Positions 51,605 to 61,726 of a stretch of 64,000 nucleotides of DNA are shown here, in pieces (within the stretch, counting starts at the first letter, position 1; every line of letters begins with the position of its first letter). Below the pieces are notes generated by a model. That model saw only the letters and a list, made by a program, of their open reading frames with translations. It searched no databases and was not told the DNA's origin. The translations under genes were made by a program, and so were the position numbers. This stretch comes from Marsupella aquatica (taxonomy: Eukaryota; Marchantiophyta): positions 7,254,001 through 7,318,000 of the forward strand of contig OZ316899.1 of the NCBI GenBank assembly GCA_973895155.1, given 5' to 3'.

Positions 51605-51621
51605 CCGCGAAAACCCCACGG
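51605..51621 (-). other. LINE 3' hairpin
   Basis: Minus strand CCGTGGGGTTTTCGCGG, 5-bp stem with a G-U pair, followed by the TTTTATTATAAAAAA tail. The same hairpin is found in two other LINE copies at 60596 and 60724. Confidence 0.75.
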
Positions 51622-51887
51622 CCGGGGGGAAGCAAACAGCCCCATAGATAAATCAGAACAACTCCCTCAGGGAGGCCAGCGGCAAAAGCAAAGGCCAGAA
51701 TCACAATAAAAAAAAGGGGGGACTAAACCTAGTGGCCCAAAATGTGAGTGACCCATACATCATGTCAACTTCTAGAGCCCTAGAGCCGGTAAAGCGAGGT
51801 ATCCCATTCGACCTCTTCCAATAGCTATCACTCCTAGACCAGCAACGCAGCCACAGAGGTGACTCTGCCAGTACTCCTAGCAAACCA

Positions 51888-53033
51888 CTATCGTCGTTCT
51901 AAAGCTATGAGATCCCTAGCCTTAGCCAGTCTGATGCGCCGCCCACCAATGGGGAGGCACCAGCCCGCAGCCCGCAAGTGAGTCTCGGTTTCCGATAGGA
52001 CCAGCCCAAAATCAAATACTCGGATCACCTTTTTCTCAAAAATCTGCTCATTTCGTCCCATCCATAGAGCCCACAGCATTTGATAATGCAGGAAAAGGCA
52101 GGCAGATTGGGTGTGTGTTCTGGAATCAGTAGCAACAAGGAGTTCCAGGCTACCCCAACCCTTGCCAAACAGTTGTCTCAAGGAGCTGGACTCTCCGATT
52201 CCCCAACAGAGCATGGCGTGAGCACAGCCAAAGAAAAGGTGGGGGATGCTTTCAATTCTCCCAGGGCAAACATGGCATATACCTGAGCCTGCACCAATCT
52301 TAGCAGCCCAAGATCCCGTGAAGAGACCACCAACTATCAAGCGCCAAATGAATGTTTTTGCCCTGGAAGACAAATCAGAAGTCCAAATTCGAGTCCAGAC
52401 AGAATTCCATTCTGTTTCCGATCGCCTGCATCCCCAAATTCGATTCCATCTCTCAAAGTCAGTGCTTTTGTCCCTCAAGAGTTCGTAAGCTCGCTGGTTG
52501 TTAATTCGAAAGGACTTTGAGAAATCCCGAGTGTCAGCCCAGCGCCACTGCCTAGCACCCGGTTCCAGGTCCAGCCAGCAGGAGTGGCCACGATGGATGA
52601 CATCCAGTATGAGTGCACACTGTGACTTACATTCTTCAGAGACACCTCTAAGATAATGCCAGCGACAAGAAAGGTCGATCCATACCCCTGAGCCCCCAGA
52701 CCAGCAGTCAGCTATTTTCCTGATTCCTAGTCTCCCTAAGGTCTTTGTGACCTCCTCCAAATCAGTGACCGGCCAGGAGTGGGGCCCGGCGAGACATCGA
52801 ATAGAGTCCTGAATGCTCCATCTGCCAGGTATACCGTCCACACCGGGCACAAAAGAGAGGCCACGCCTTAAGGCCTCCCATGCCATCCACAGGCCCCATG
52901 TGTAAGGCATTCCTCCGCTAGCCCGTGGCGAACACATCAGTAACTTATCCTGGAAAGTGTAATTGTTCCGACGTATCACCTTGTAAAGCCTCCAGCCCAT
53001 GAGATCAAGGTAGCCTGCAGCAATAGCGACCAT
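51888..53033 (-). CDS. LINE ORF2 C-terminal domain
   Basis: Continues ORF2 after a frame change near 53000. NNYTFQDKLLMCSPRASGGM leads to the conserved zf-RVT region: SDLSSRAKTFIWRLIVGGLF, GICHVCPGRIESIPHLFFGC and CWGIG, with the CxxC...HxxxxC finger seen in plant LINEs. It ends with TAG after DLIALERR. It probably helps bind LINE RNA or target DNA (family inference). Confidence 0.8.
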   Translation of the reverse strand: MVAIAAGYLDLMGWRLYKVIRRNNYTFQDKLLMCSPRASGGMPYTWGLWMAWEALRRGLSFVPGVDGIPGRWSIQDSIRCLAGPHSWPVTDLEEVTKTLGRLGIRKIADCWSGGSGVWIDLSCRWHYLRGVSEECKSQCALILDVIHRGHSCWLDLEPGARQWRWADTRDFSKSFRINNQRAYELLRDKSTDFERWNRIWGCRRSETEWNSVWTRIWTSDLSSRAKTFIWRLIVGGLFTGSWAAKIGAGSGICHVCPGRIESIPHLFFGCAHAMLCWGIGESSSLRQLFGKGWGSLELLVATDSRTHTQSACLFLHYQMLWALWMGRNEQIFEKKVIRVFDFGLVLSETETHLRAAGWCLPIGGRRIRLAKARDLIALERR

Positions 53034-55783
53034 TCAGCAGTGGGGCAATCCAGAGCCTTCATGAACCATTGGGTAAGTAGAGCCTCAGAGTGAGTGCGGA
53101 AGTCTTTGAAACCAAGTCCGCCATTTGTTTTAGGCCTTGCCATCTTCGTCCAGGCCACCAGAGGAGTCTTCTTGTTCCCCTCATGATTATAGCCCCACAG
53201 AAAGTCCCTGCAAAGCGCCACCAATTTCTTTGCCAGCCCAACAGATGATCGCAAGTGCATCACATGGTAGATAGGGATAGCCAACAAAACCTGTTTAATC
53301 AGCAGAGTCCTTCCTGTGAATGAGATCAGTTTGTTAGCCCAGGAAGCCAATCTCTTAGCGATCTTGTCTAAACAGAATTTGTGAATTTGATCCGCCCCAA
53401 GCTCTAGTCCGAATGGCGCCCCAAGATAGATCTGCAGCTCTCCTGCTTTGCTGATCCTGCATTCAGTTTTGCTTAGCCATTCTGGAATGCGCTCAAGCGC
53501 GAATGGTATGATAATCGATTTTTGGAGATTCAGTCTAGCACCAGACGCGCACTCATAGCAGGCCAGCGCTGCTTTAGCCTCAGAGAATGCAGTCTCACAT
53601 GCAGGGATAAACATTCCAACATCGTCTGCAAAGAGTCTGAAGCAGATAGTACATTGTTCGCTGATCTTGACTCCCTGCACTCTTCCTTCTTTGATCTCTG
53701 AATCTAAGAACGTCATTAGCGGTTGGGTGGACAGCACAAAGAGTAAGGGAGAGAGGGGGCAGCCCTGCCTCACCCCCCTACGCAACACAATTGCCTCTGA
53801 GATAAGCCCATTCACAGCCACCCGTGAAGAAGCCGTCGAGAGCAAAGCTTGAACTAGCTGAATGGTCCAACTATTGAACCCGAGGAGAAGCATTGTTTCC
53901 CACAAGTAATCGTGATTTACCCTGTCAAAAGCTTTTTCGAAGTCTAGCTTCAGAAAGAGTGTCGGACATCTTGTCTTCCGAGCCCATTCGCTAGTGAGCC
54001 ATGCTACCGATATATTCTCTAAGATGTGACGGCCAGGGATGAACCCAGTTTGCTGCTTGTTAATCAACTTAGGGATGACCAGTTGCATCCGGGCAGCCAA
54101 AAGCTTAGCAATCAATTTATAAATCGTATTTAGCATGGTCAGTGGTCTCCAATCTTTCAAGAATCTTTTGTCCTCTTTCTTGGGTATCAGCTTGATAATG
54201 CCCAGCTTGATGCTTGCCGCTAGCTTGCCTGTTAACCAGTAGTCTTGTATCATCTCCAGCAAATCCGTGTAAATATAATCCCAGCCTGCCCTGAAGACCT
54301 CTGCCGTTAGTCCGTCTGGTCCTGGAGTCTTATCAAGTGGGAGAGACCAAAGTCCATCTTTAACCTCTTTTACCGATGGGATTTCTTCCATCATGCGAAT
54401 CTCAGCTGCAGTAAGAGAGTGTCTTGTTTTCTCCAGCAGCCGCTTCTGAGCAGCCAAACAATCCTGGTGTTCCGAGTAAGAAAGTGACTCAGGGGAGTAT
54501 AGATTGTTGCAGTGCTTTTCCACTTCTCTCATTATCAGCGCTGGGTCCACTATGGTCAAGTCATCCTCCCTTTGCAGGAAGGACATCTTCTCTCGGTCTC
54601 GTTTGGCTTTAATCGTAGCGAAATAGAATTTAGTGCTTTCTTCCCCTTCTCCAAGCCATTTAATTCGTGCCAATCTTCTGCCTAGCATCGCTTCCTCCAT
54701 TTCAGCCAGGTGAAGCTGATCTTCCGCCAGGACGTACTCCGTCACTGTTTCCTCAGAGTTAAATTCTTCTAACGTCTCCTTCAGATTCCGTAGTTGGGCT
54801 CTTAAGAAGTTCATTTCTTCTTCCTTCTTCTTTGGTAGCGCCTGTATTTCCTTGTAAGCCTTCCGTAGTGAGCTGCAAGCTATGGCAAATCTCGCGTGTG
54901 GATCCCTAGCATTGTCCTTTCCGGTCCTCCAGGCAGCTTCGAGCTTCTCCCTGTTTTCCTCTTTTCTCAGTACAGTGGGGTCAGCCTTAAAGAGGTGAAC
55001 CCGGTCCAACCCTTTGCACTCCCCAGCCTCCTGGAGTCGAAGTTCCAACAGGATAGGGTCATGATCAGAAAGCGTGGACCCACCATCATGCATGAGGCAG
55101 ACCGGACCACAGACCCACCAGCCTCCATCGCTAACGTAGAAGCGATCCAACCTTGATTGCATCAGCTCCTCTCCTCTCCACCTCCTCCATGTGAATAGAG
55201 AACCAGACTTTAGCCCTCCGATCTTCATTGCATCCACCAGATCAAACCTGGTTGTCAGGAAGCGCCAAAATTCTGATTCCAGCCCCCTAATAAGCGAAGA
55301 TCCTCCCGTTGAGTCCGCACGATCTTCTGTCATGTTGAAATCCCCGCATATAATCCAATACGCCTGAGGTAGAGCCAATTTGAGTTCATGCCATACAGCC
55401 GCTCGAGATCTGGCTGAGTTTGGTGCATAAATGTTGGCAATTCCAATCGGCCCTTTCTTATGTTCTAGAATTACCCATACAACTCTTCCTAAATCTAAGA
55501 TTCCCTGATTAAGCACCTTCCACTTCGGGTGAATAGATAGCGTCGATCCCCCTCTGCCCTCCTCTGGTTCAGACATAAAGTGGTGGTAATCAGGTAGAAT
55601 TGCTCGAAGTGCTATTTCTAATCTAAAGCTATCTGTCTTGACTTCTTGAAGAGCCAGTGCTCCAAGTGGAGCAGTTAATCCTTTTATCCACTGTTTGACT
55701 AGTTGTTTCCTATTTGGTTCACCTAACCCACATACATTCCATGAAGCCATTCTCAGCCGGTCCTCCATCTTCTTAGAGCGCAA
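52976..55783 (-). CDS. LINE ORF2: endonuclease and reverse transcriptase
   Basis: The likely start is the ATG at 55766-55768, four bases after the ORF1 stop. The N-terminal apurinic-like endonuclease has RMASWNVCGLG, LALQEVKTDS (catalytic E), IICGDFNMTEDR and LSDHDPILLE (SDH end). The RT has LIPKKEDKRFLKDWRPLTML, GFIPGRHILENI, FLKLDFEKAFDRVNHDYLW, GVRQGCPLSPLLFVL and the FADD active site in FRLFADDVGMF (about residue 717). All catalytic motifs are present. The frame ends at 52976 by a shift into the C-terminal domain, so this copy is probably not fully active. Confidence 0.9.
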   Translation of the reverse strand: MRSKKMEDRLRMASWNVCGLGEPNRKQLVKQWIKGLTAPLGALALQEVKTDSFRLEIALRAILPDYHHFMSEPEEGRGGSTLSIHPKWKVLNQGILDLGRVVWVILEHKKGPIGIANIYAPNSARSRAAVWHELKLALPQAYWIICGDFNMTEDRADSTGGSSLIRGLESEFWRFLTTRFDLVDAMKIGGLKSGSLFTWRRWRGEELMQSRLDRFYVSDGGWWVCGPVCLMHDGGSTLSDHDPILLELRLQEAGECKGLDRVHLFKADPTVLRKEENREKLEAAWRTGKDNARDPHARFAIACSSLRKAYKEIQALPKKKEEEMNFLRAQLRNLKETLEEFNSEETVTEYVLAEDQLHLAEMEEAMLGRRLARIKWLGEGEESTKFYFATIKAKRDREKMSFLQREDDLTIVDPALIMREVEKHCNNLYSPESLSYSEHQDCLAAQKRLLEKTRHSLTAAEIRMMEEIPSVKEVKDGLWSLPLDKTPGPDGLTAEVFRAGWDYIYTDLLEMIQDYWLTGKLAASIKLGIIKLIPKKEDKRFLKDWRPLTMLNTIYKLIAKLLAARMQLVIPKLINKQQTGFIPGRHILENISVAWLTSEWARKTRCPTLFLKLDFEKAFDRVNHDYLWETMLLLGFNSWTIQLVQALLSTASSRVAVNGLISEAIVLRRGVRQGCPLSPLLFVLSTQPLMTFLDSEIKEGRVQGVKISEQCTICFRLFADDVGMFIPACETAFSEAKAALACYECASGARLNLQKSIIIPFALERIPEWLSKTECRISKAGELQIYLGAPFGLELGADQIHKFCLDKIAKRLASWANKLISFTGRTLLIKQVLLAIPIYHVMHLRSSVGLAKKLVALCRDFLWGYNHEGNKKTPLVAWTKMARPKTNGGLGFKDFRTHSEALLTQWFMKALDCPTAEWSLLLQATLISWAGGFTR

Positions 55784-56669
55784 GGAGGCTCCCAGAATTC
55801 AAAGTTAGCGAATAGATACGGGGGCGCCCTCCAGGAGAAGCACCCCCCCCACCACTCATGGGCGTTGAAGGCCGTGAGGACACAGTATAGCCATTCTTAT
55901 CAGTGGGTCGAATAGCCAGGTTCTTCAGAGGCGAGGTCCTCCCTTCCGATCTACCATCCGCAGATCTAGGTCTCTCCTTGTCCCAGCGTCCTTGCTCCCG
56001 ATCGATCCCTTCCAATTGCTCCTCAGAACCTGCATCCATCAGATTATCGTGTGAGAACAGGAGAGAACGTTGCTTTTTCCCTTCTAATTTCTCTTTATTA
56101 ATCTTTTCTCTCTGGGGTTTCCTCATTTCCTGCTTTCGTGCGCGCGCCTTAGCCTGGCTCCGGAGGATGTATTCGTCATATTCAGACATCTCAATATCTG
56201 AGTCCCCGTGATAGGAGAACGCTTCCTCTCCTCCAGCGCTTGAGTTAGGAGTAGCAGGGATTTGTCCAGACGGCTTTACAGTTCGTCCTAAGGGCACAGG
56301 TTCAAAGCTCGATGCTCCCGGGTCAAGTCTTCCCATGGGACGACTTACAGTGTTGCTTTCCTTCGAGGCATTCCCTGAGACTTGTAGAGGTGCAATGGAC
56401 CTGTAGTCTGTTCCCTCGCGAGGGAACTTGGTATCTTGGCCAAAGGCTTCATTTAAGAGTTTGGTTACCTCATCCTGATATCGCTCAATCTTCACTGTGG
56501 CTTTAGCATGAGCCCGTCCTGCCTTCATTGCCGCCACCAGCTCCTCACTGAAGAAATAGGCCACCTTGCTGGCCATGAACTCCCCCATCTCTTGGCTAAT
56601 TTGTTGGGAGAAGTCTCCCAGCAGTCCGTTCAAATATGTGCCCAATGCAAAGAGTTCCAGGTTCACCAA
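55773..56669 (-). CDS. LINE ORF1
   Basis: 298 codons from a non-ATG position. The frame continues upstream through a TGA near 56708 (VEVCACPNPSGHNLVNLELF), so the real start is further up. It has helical regions (LGDFSQQISQEMGEFMASKV), an acidic patch and a Lys/Arg-rich segment (KARARKQEMRKPQREKINKE), consistent with an RNA-binding ORF1 protein. There is no CCHC knuckle. The stop TAA at 55773-55775 is four bases before the ORF2 ATG, suggesting termination-reinitiation. Confidence 0.65.
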   Translation of the reverse strand: MVNLELFALGTYLNGLLGDFSQQISQEMGEFMASKVAYFFSEELVAAMKAGRAHAKATVKIERYQDEVTKLLNEAFGQDTKFPREGTDYRSIAPLQVSGNASKESNTVSRPMGRLDPGASSFEPVPLGRTVKPSGQIPATPNSSAGGEEAFSYHGDSDIEMSEYDEYILRSQAKARARKQEMRKPQREKINKEKLEGKKQRSLLFSHDNLMDAGSEEQLEGIDREQGRWDKERPRSADGRSEGRTSPLKNLAIRPTDKNGYTVSSRPSTPMSGGGGASPGGRPRIYSLTLNSGSLLAL

Positions 56670-57003
56670 GTTGTGCCCACTCGGGTTCGGGCAAGCGCAG
56701 ACCTCTACTCAGGAAGAGGCGAGGGTTGTTACGTTCAGCTTGGAGGCAGGATGGTTAGAGGGGGCAAGGCGCCCAACAAGAGGGTCAACTGGCATTGGTG
56801 CGGATGGTACCGCAGTTTCCTCCCATCTAATGGACTCGGGCTTAGGGCCAACTTCCTCCTGCTCAACGGTCACTACAAGGGCCTGGTCTATCTAGGGTTG
56901 CAATTACCGCCAAATCTAGCACCAAAGAAGGTGCCTCAATGGCTGGTGGTGGGGCTGGGGTGGGTACTACTGGTGCTAGAGCCCGGGCTTTGGGCTGGGG
57001 ACG

Positions 57004-57873
57004 TCATGCTAGCGCCGGAAAGACCCACCGGGACGGGGTGAGCTCAAGCTCGTTGAGCCGCGGGAGGGTTTGTTGTTCAAAACGGGCGTACCACTCGATA
57101 ATAATCTCAATGTGGCTTGCAAGGTACGCCTTCCCACCAAGATACAAGGTCTTTCTTTGTCGGTCCACCTCCTCGTGGAACTTCTTGACAAAGAAGGAAA
57201 CCCAATTTCTAGGCCGATCGTTCTCGACCTGGATCACCTGAGCGGCAGATATCTCTCCCCGCGGCTCCATCATGTGGAGGGCATAACATCGAAACTCCAA
57301 CCGCTCCGCAATCTATGGGATGAGGCATGTCCTCATCAGGAATCCGTTGTCCACCAAACCCTTAGGCAGGAAGCTCGAGGATTGGTACTTTGCTCCCTTG
57401 CCACCTAGGGCCCGTGACTCCACCCGTATTTGATCCTCGGGTAGGCCAAAAATGAGCTTAAGCCGCTCCTCATTTAAAGACATTACCCGTCCATGCGCAC
57501 GGGTCTGTTGGCAGGCCTCGTCAAAGTTTTGGATGAACTCCATCATGTCTTGCCCGTAGTACTTGCAAGTGTTCCAAGGGAGGGCGGCGAGGTGTTCAAA
57601 CCCCTGGGTCTTCAGGTATGCTACATGCTTTGGATGGAGGATTTTCTTGTGAACATTCTCCCCCATGCAATGCATGGTCAACTTGGCCACAGCGATGATG
57701 GCCACGGATAAACCGGATACTGCAACCAACTCCTTCCTCTCCCTTCCCCGAGAGTTGTTCCAGGGATGGCTCGTAGAAGAGGACATCTCCCCGTCTTCCC
57801 TATCTGGTAGGGGTAGCGCAACCGCAATCAAAACTGGTGTCGGGGTCACAACGGTCACCGTTGTCGTGGGCAT
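57004..57873 (-). CDS. Unknown repeated protein, conserved middle part (copy 2)
   Basis: Frames 57873-57313 and 57300-57004 encode MGENVHKKILHPKHVAYLKT, KYYGQDMMEFIQNFDEACQQ, GLPEDQIRVESRALGGKGAK, HMMEPRGEISAAQVIQVEND and FVKKFHEEVDRQRKTLYLGG. They match copy 1 closely. A TAG near 57313 sits between the two frames. Homology with copy 1 ends at about 57004, where the LINE begins, and at about 57880, where a minisatellite begins. No domain is recognised. Confidence 0.5.
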
Positions 57874-57949
57874 TCTTTGTTTAGTAAGTTCCTCCTAAGT
57901 ATAGCTTAGTAGTATAGGATAGTAGTTTGAATTCTCGCATTATATGTAG

Positions 57950-58183
57950 TCTATAGTGTGCATGCTATAGTGTACGGTCTACAGTGTGCATGCTATAGTG
58001 TATGGTCTACAGAGTGCATGCTACAGTACACGGTCTACAGTATGCATGCTACAATGTATGATCTACAGTGTGCATGCTATAGTGCAAGACCTACAGTGTA
58101 CATGCTACAGTGGACAATCTACAACATGCATGCTACAGTGTACAATCTATAGTGTGCATGCTACAGTGTACTACCTATAGTTG
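57950..58183. repeat. 28-bp minisatellite, about 8 units
   Basis: Units of the form GTGCATGCTAYAGTGTACRRTCTACA with variation at a few sites. Overlapping frames here are repeat-derived. Confidence 0.9.
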
Positions 58184-58199
58184 CTCCACTCACGTAACT

Positions 58200-58370
58200 A
58201 CAGTACTAGCACACTTACTTGCCTTGGATGTGTGACACATGGCTTCCATCCGTGTGCCATGCTTGATCCGTGTGCTTGAGGTGTGAGCACTATAAATAAA
58301 GAGGAGAGGGGCTCTCTCCCCTCACTCCCCATCTTTCATCAACTAAGTTGTGAAGCCTTAAGAATCCATT
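58200..58370 (+). promoter_or_regulatory. Promoter-like segment
   Basis: CACTATAAATAAAGAGG (58289-58305) followed by a pyrimidine-rich start region (CTCTCTCCCCTCACTCCCC) and CATCAACTAAG resembles an LTR U3/R promoter. No frame follows; direct repeats and a LINE lie downstream. Confidence 0.35.
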
Positions 58371-58403
58371 GGACTTGATGACCTCCTCTATGAATATAAC
58401 CCT

Positions 58404-58680
58404 TATGAAGTAGACCCACTCATACACGTTTGCTTAGAGCTTTGGCTCAGCCAAAGATATTTTGTATGAGTTGGACCTTCAAAAAATGTTATCATTTGAT
58501 AGGAGATGGTTATTAAGTCCTAAAGAGTTGCAAAGTGCTCAACAATACCTTAACATCATATGCTCCTTTTGGGTGAAATCTTTATGAAGTAGACCCACGC
58601 ATGCACGTTGGCTTGGAGCTTAGCTCAATCAGTGGTAATTTGTATGCGTTGGACCTTCAAATAGTGTTTTCATTCAAAAG
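58404..58680. repeat. 179-bp spaced direct repeat
   Basis: TATGAAGTAGACCCAC and the following approximately 95 bp to GTTGGACCTTCAAA occur at 58404 and again at 58583, with scattered differences. Confidence 0.85.
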
Positions 58681-58776
58681 ATGATAAACTTATTAAGATA
58701 AACTGGGTGCACCATTGGGGGTGGAGCTGCAGAAGGATCATTTACATCGCTTTGTTATGATAAAATTGGTGCACGC

Positions 58777-59121
58777 TTGTCATCTTGGGCCAACAAGCTA
58801 CTGTCATTCTCTGGGAGGATCCTCTTGATCAGACACATCTTACAAGCGATACCCATTTATCATTTTATGTTCTTGAAAGTCTCTGACGGCCTGGCAAGGA
58901 AATTGATAGCACTATATCGGGATTTTTTGTGGGGCTACAACTCTGAAGGAGGCAGAAGGGTACCTCTGGTCTCTTGGGCTAGAATGGCTAGGCCTAGGAT
59001 GGATGGGGGCCTAGGGCTGAAAGACTTTTGTTGCCACTCGGACACTCTTCTCTCTAAATGGTTTACGGGAGCACTGGACTCCCTGGCACGGAATGGATCT
59101 GCCTCTTTGCAGAAAATCTGA
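58777..59121 (+). pseudogene. LINE RT C-terminal fragment
   Basis: SSWANKLLSFSGRILLIRHI and FLWGYNSEGGRRVPLVSWAR align with the region after RT in the LINE at 51.6-57 kb. It ends at TGA, and the next segment is in another frame. Confidence 0.8.
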
Positions 59122-59135
59122 AATAGGTTAGTTGG

Positions 59136-60197
59136 ATGAATTTTAAGTGGATCAGGAGGAATAAATATTCTTTCAAGGATAAAATGTTGCTTTGCTTTCC
59201 ACGATCATTTAATGGCTTTACATATACTCGAGGATTATGGAAAGCTTGGATGCAATTAAGACCTCATCTGATCTTTTCCCCAATGGATTTAATGCCTGGC
59301 AGGTGGAATGTAATGGATACACTACGCTGCCTTGAGGGCTTTCAGTCGTGGCCTAATGCGGATTTTACGGCGGTAACAGTGCTCTGTGGACACTTGGGCA
59401 TACGCAGTATCCAAGATCTTTGGTCAGTTGAGTTGCAAACGTGGCGTGATTTGGTTGCACAACTGGCACACATTAGAGGGTTCTCTGCACGTGAGCGAGG
59501 CTGTTGCAGTGAGTTTCTAGAGAAGGTTATAGAGATTGATGGATGTTGTATGCACTATGTCACTGGAGCTCGATGTTGGCGATGGGCGGATCATCTGGCC
59601 CCTATGAATGCCTTTCAAATTACCAACAGGCGGGCTTACTCTCTACTTAGCCCTACTGTGGAGGATTTTCTTAGTCTGAATTGCACTTGGGGCAGCACAA
59701 AATTGGCAGGTGAATGGAAGGCAACCTGGATTGGGCTGTGGAGATCCGATCTATCCTCACGGGCAAAAACTTTTGTCTGGAGAGTCCTAGCCTCCGGATT
59801 ATTTACAGGAATCCGAGCAGCCCGCATAGGCAAGGGAGATGGATTTTGCAAGCTGTGTAGCGGTGTCACTGAAACCATGCCCCACCTCTTTTCCCAGTGT
59901 GTGCATGCCCGCAAATGTTGGGCATTAAGTGCTAGGTGCTTCCAAGGCACCTTTCCTGATTACTCGAGTAGGATGTTATCCATGCTGGATCTAACACTAG
60001 GTAGAGAACACAGAACAGTTGCAAATCTATTCATTTTTTACCAGATCCTCTGGTCATTGTGGTTAGGACAGAATGTACATGAGTTTCAGGCGAATGGTTG
60101 TAGGAAATTTGATCTTAGATTCCTATTATCAGAGGCAGCCGATCATGTTACTGCGGTGGGCTTGAGCTTGCCCTGGGCAGGCGGCGCACAAGAATGA
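59136..60197 (+). CDS. LINE ORF2 C-terminal domain with Cys/His finger
   Basis: 353 codons: MNFKWIRRNKYSFKDKMLLC, a Trp-rich stretch, SDLSSRAKTFVWRVLASGLF, GFCKLCSGVTETMPHLFSQC and the C-terminal LGQNVHEFQANG. Same domain as 51888-53033. It has no upstream RT catalytic core and is therefore non-autonomous. Confidence 0.8.
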   Translation: MNFKWIRRNKYSFKDKMLLCFPRSFNGFTYTRGLWKAWMQLRPHLIFSPMDLMPGRWNVMDTLRCLEGFQSWPNADFTAVTVLCGHLGIRSIQDLWSVELQTWRDLVAQLAHIRGFSARERGCCSEFLEKVIEIDGCCMHYVTGARCWRWADHLAPMNAFQITNRRAYSLLSPTVEDFLSLNCTWGSTKLAGEWKATWIGLWRSDLSSRAKTFVWRVLASGLFTGIRAARIGKGDGFCKLCSGVTETMPHLFSQCVHARKCWALSARCFQGTFPDYSSRMLSMLDLTLGREHRTVANLFIFYQILWSLWLGQNVHEFQANGCRKFDLRFLLSEAADHVTAVGLSLPWAGGAQE

Positions 60198-60595
60198 TGC
60201 GTGTTAAAGAGCTTATTAATCAGGAGAGAGTGGTGTGGCTGCGTAGTCGTCAGGTTTGGATCACGTCTGGCTGAGGTCTTTTTGGATCTCAGGGACGAAG
60301 TATATTGTCGCCTTGGTTTCTGGCTGATGGCTCGGGCATTTGTGTGCAGTGCATAGCTGGTTAGTTTGCCTTGCTCTGTATTGGCCCTTGGAGGGCTTGG
60401 GTATAGGAGAGCTGTGTATAGCTGGTTAGTTTGCCTTGATAGATATTGGCCCCCTGAATTCTGGGCGTGCATGATATGCTTGGCTTGCTGTTGGCCCCCA
60501 CTGATTTGGGGCAAACACAATCTGCGTCACTGGCTGTCCTTCATATTGGACGTGGCTGTTTTTGGTTTTTCGGTGCTGTGGGCTACATCCCCCTG

Positions 60596-60613
60596 CCACG
60601 GGGTCTTTCGTGG
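60596..60613 (+). other. LINE 3' hairpin
   Basis: CCACGGGGTCTTTCGTGG with a perfect 5-bp stem, about 30 bp before the 3' end and followed by TTATAGTAATAAAAG. Confidence 0.75.
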
Positions 60614-60694
60614 TTATAGTAATAAAAGAAAACAAACTTCAAGGAAACTTATTAAGATAAACATCTGCATGTATATACTTAGAGTTTTTCCTTG

Positions 60695-61726
60695 CAACAT
60701 TTTATAATTTTTAATAATTTTGGCCACGAAAACCCCGTGACGGAGGAAACACAAAGAACCATCAAGCAAGGCATTTCAGCCCCAAGAGACACACAGAAAA
60801 GCCAATCGCATCCATGCAACCAAAAGCATACCAGAAGGGACCTAGAGCAGGCCACAACCCGCCTCAGTCAGGCCGCAGTCCCCATCAGAAAAACCTATCC
60901 GCTGTGTCGCCACCCCCTTACTTCCTACCCCAATGTAATCCATACATCCCTACGTCGCAGCCATTCAATTCTTTCCCTATTAATCATTTCCTTAGCCCGC
61001 AAAAGTCACGTTTTCCGGTTACAAGCAGGCAGTGTCAATAGTATTGCAGAGACATGGTCAACCGCCTCTGAAAGGATGAATCTGAAATCCAACCTTCTGC
61101 TCCCACTTGCCTGAAACATGTGCTCATTGCGCCCCAACCATAATGCCCAAAGCATCTGAAAGAGCACAATCATCATTACAGTCTTGCCATGGTGCCTTCC
61201 AATCGCAAGATCAACAAGTCTCATCAACCCCCCGGGATAACCTGCAAATAAACCGCCAAATCCTAGTGAACAGAGAGCCCAGCATTTCTGTGCATGGATA
61301 TAGTCCATAAATAAATGCGGGATAGTCTCCAGTATCATCGGGCATAGCTTACACTCTCCATTACCTTTACCTATCTTTACAGCTCTCACACCAATGAACA
61401 ATCCTAATGCAATAACTCTCCACATAAAGGTTCTGGCACGCATTGACATGCCTGAACCCCATATTCCAGCCCAACAATCATTCCATTCCCGCTCCGTTTT
61501 ACTACTCCCCCACGTCCTGTTCAGGCTTGGCTGATCCTCCATACAAGGTTGAAGTAATTGATATGCCCTCCTGTTGGGGATCTTAAAGCACTTCAATGAG
61601 GCAGGATTGTCAGCCCAAGACCAGCATTGAGGGCCCGGTTCAAACCCCCACTCACATCGTGGAATTGAGTACACTGCCTCCAAGAATCTTCTACTCAGAA
61701 TTTGATTCTCAAGTGTGAATCCCCTC
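60695..61726 (-). mobile_element. LINE 3' part, minus strand, cut by gypsy copy 2
   Basis: Tail-to-tail with the previous LINE. Hairpin at 60724-60743 (minus CACGGGGTTTTCGTGG), a tail of AAAATTATTAAAAATTATAAAA, and ORF2 C-terminal coding up to 61726, where the gypsy LTR starts. Confidence 0.85.
61006..61683 (-). pseudogene. LINE ORF2 C-terminal domain fragment
   Basis: GPQCWSWADNPASLKCFKIP, GSGMSMRARTFMWRVIALGL, GECKLCPMILETIPHLFMDY and the LGRNEHMFQASG end. The last finger Cys position is Tyr (MDYIHAQKC), unlike the other two copies. It is cut upstream by the gypsy insertion. Confidence 0.8.

Larger units (their letters stand above)
51575..57000 (-). mobile_element. LINE (L1-like), nearly full length, minus strand
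   Basis: ORF1, then ORF2 with endonuclease, RT and C-terminal Cys/His finger, then a 3' UTR with a hairpin and an A/T-rich tail. It splits the unknown repeated gene. The exact 5' end is near 56900-57000, and no target duplication could be matched. One frameshift sits in ORF2. Confidence 0.85.
58704..60644 (+). mobile_element. 5'-truncated LINE with 18-bp target-site duplication
   Basis: Flanked by AAACTTATTAAGATAAAC at 58686-58703 and 60645-60662. It contains only the RT end, the C-terminal domain and a 3' UTR with a hairpin at 60596 and an A-rich tail. This is the classic product of target-primed reverse transcription. Confidence 0.95.

Noticed and set aside
56508-57041. Plus-strand frame of 177 codons over the LINE 5' end
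   Set aside because: The minus strand there reads as LINE ORF1 and its upstream extension; the plus frame has no domain.
57950-58183. Short plus-strand genes in the minisatellite
   Set aside because: The frames are translations of the 28-bp repeat and shift equivalently in two frames.
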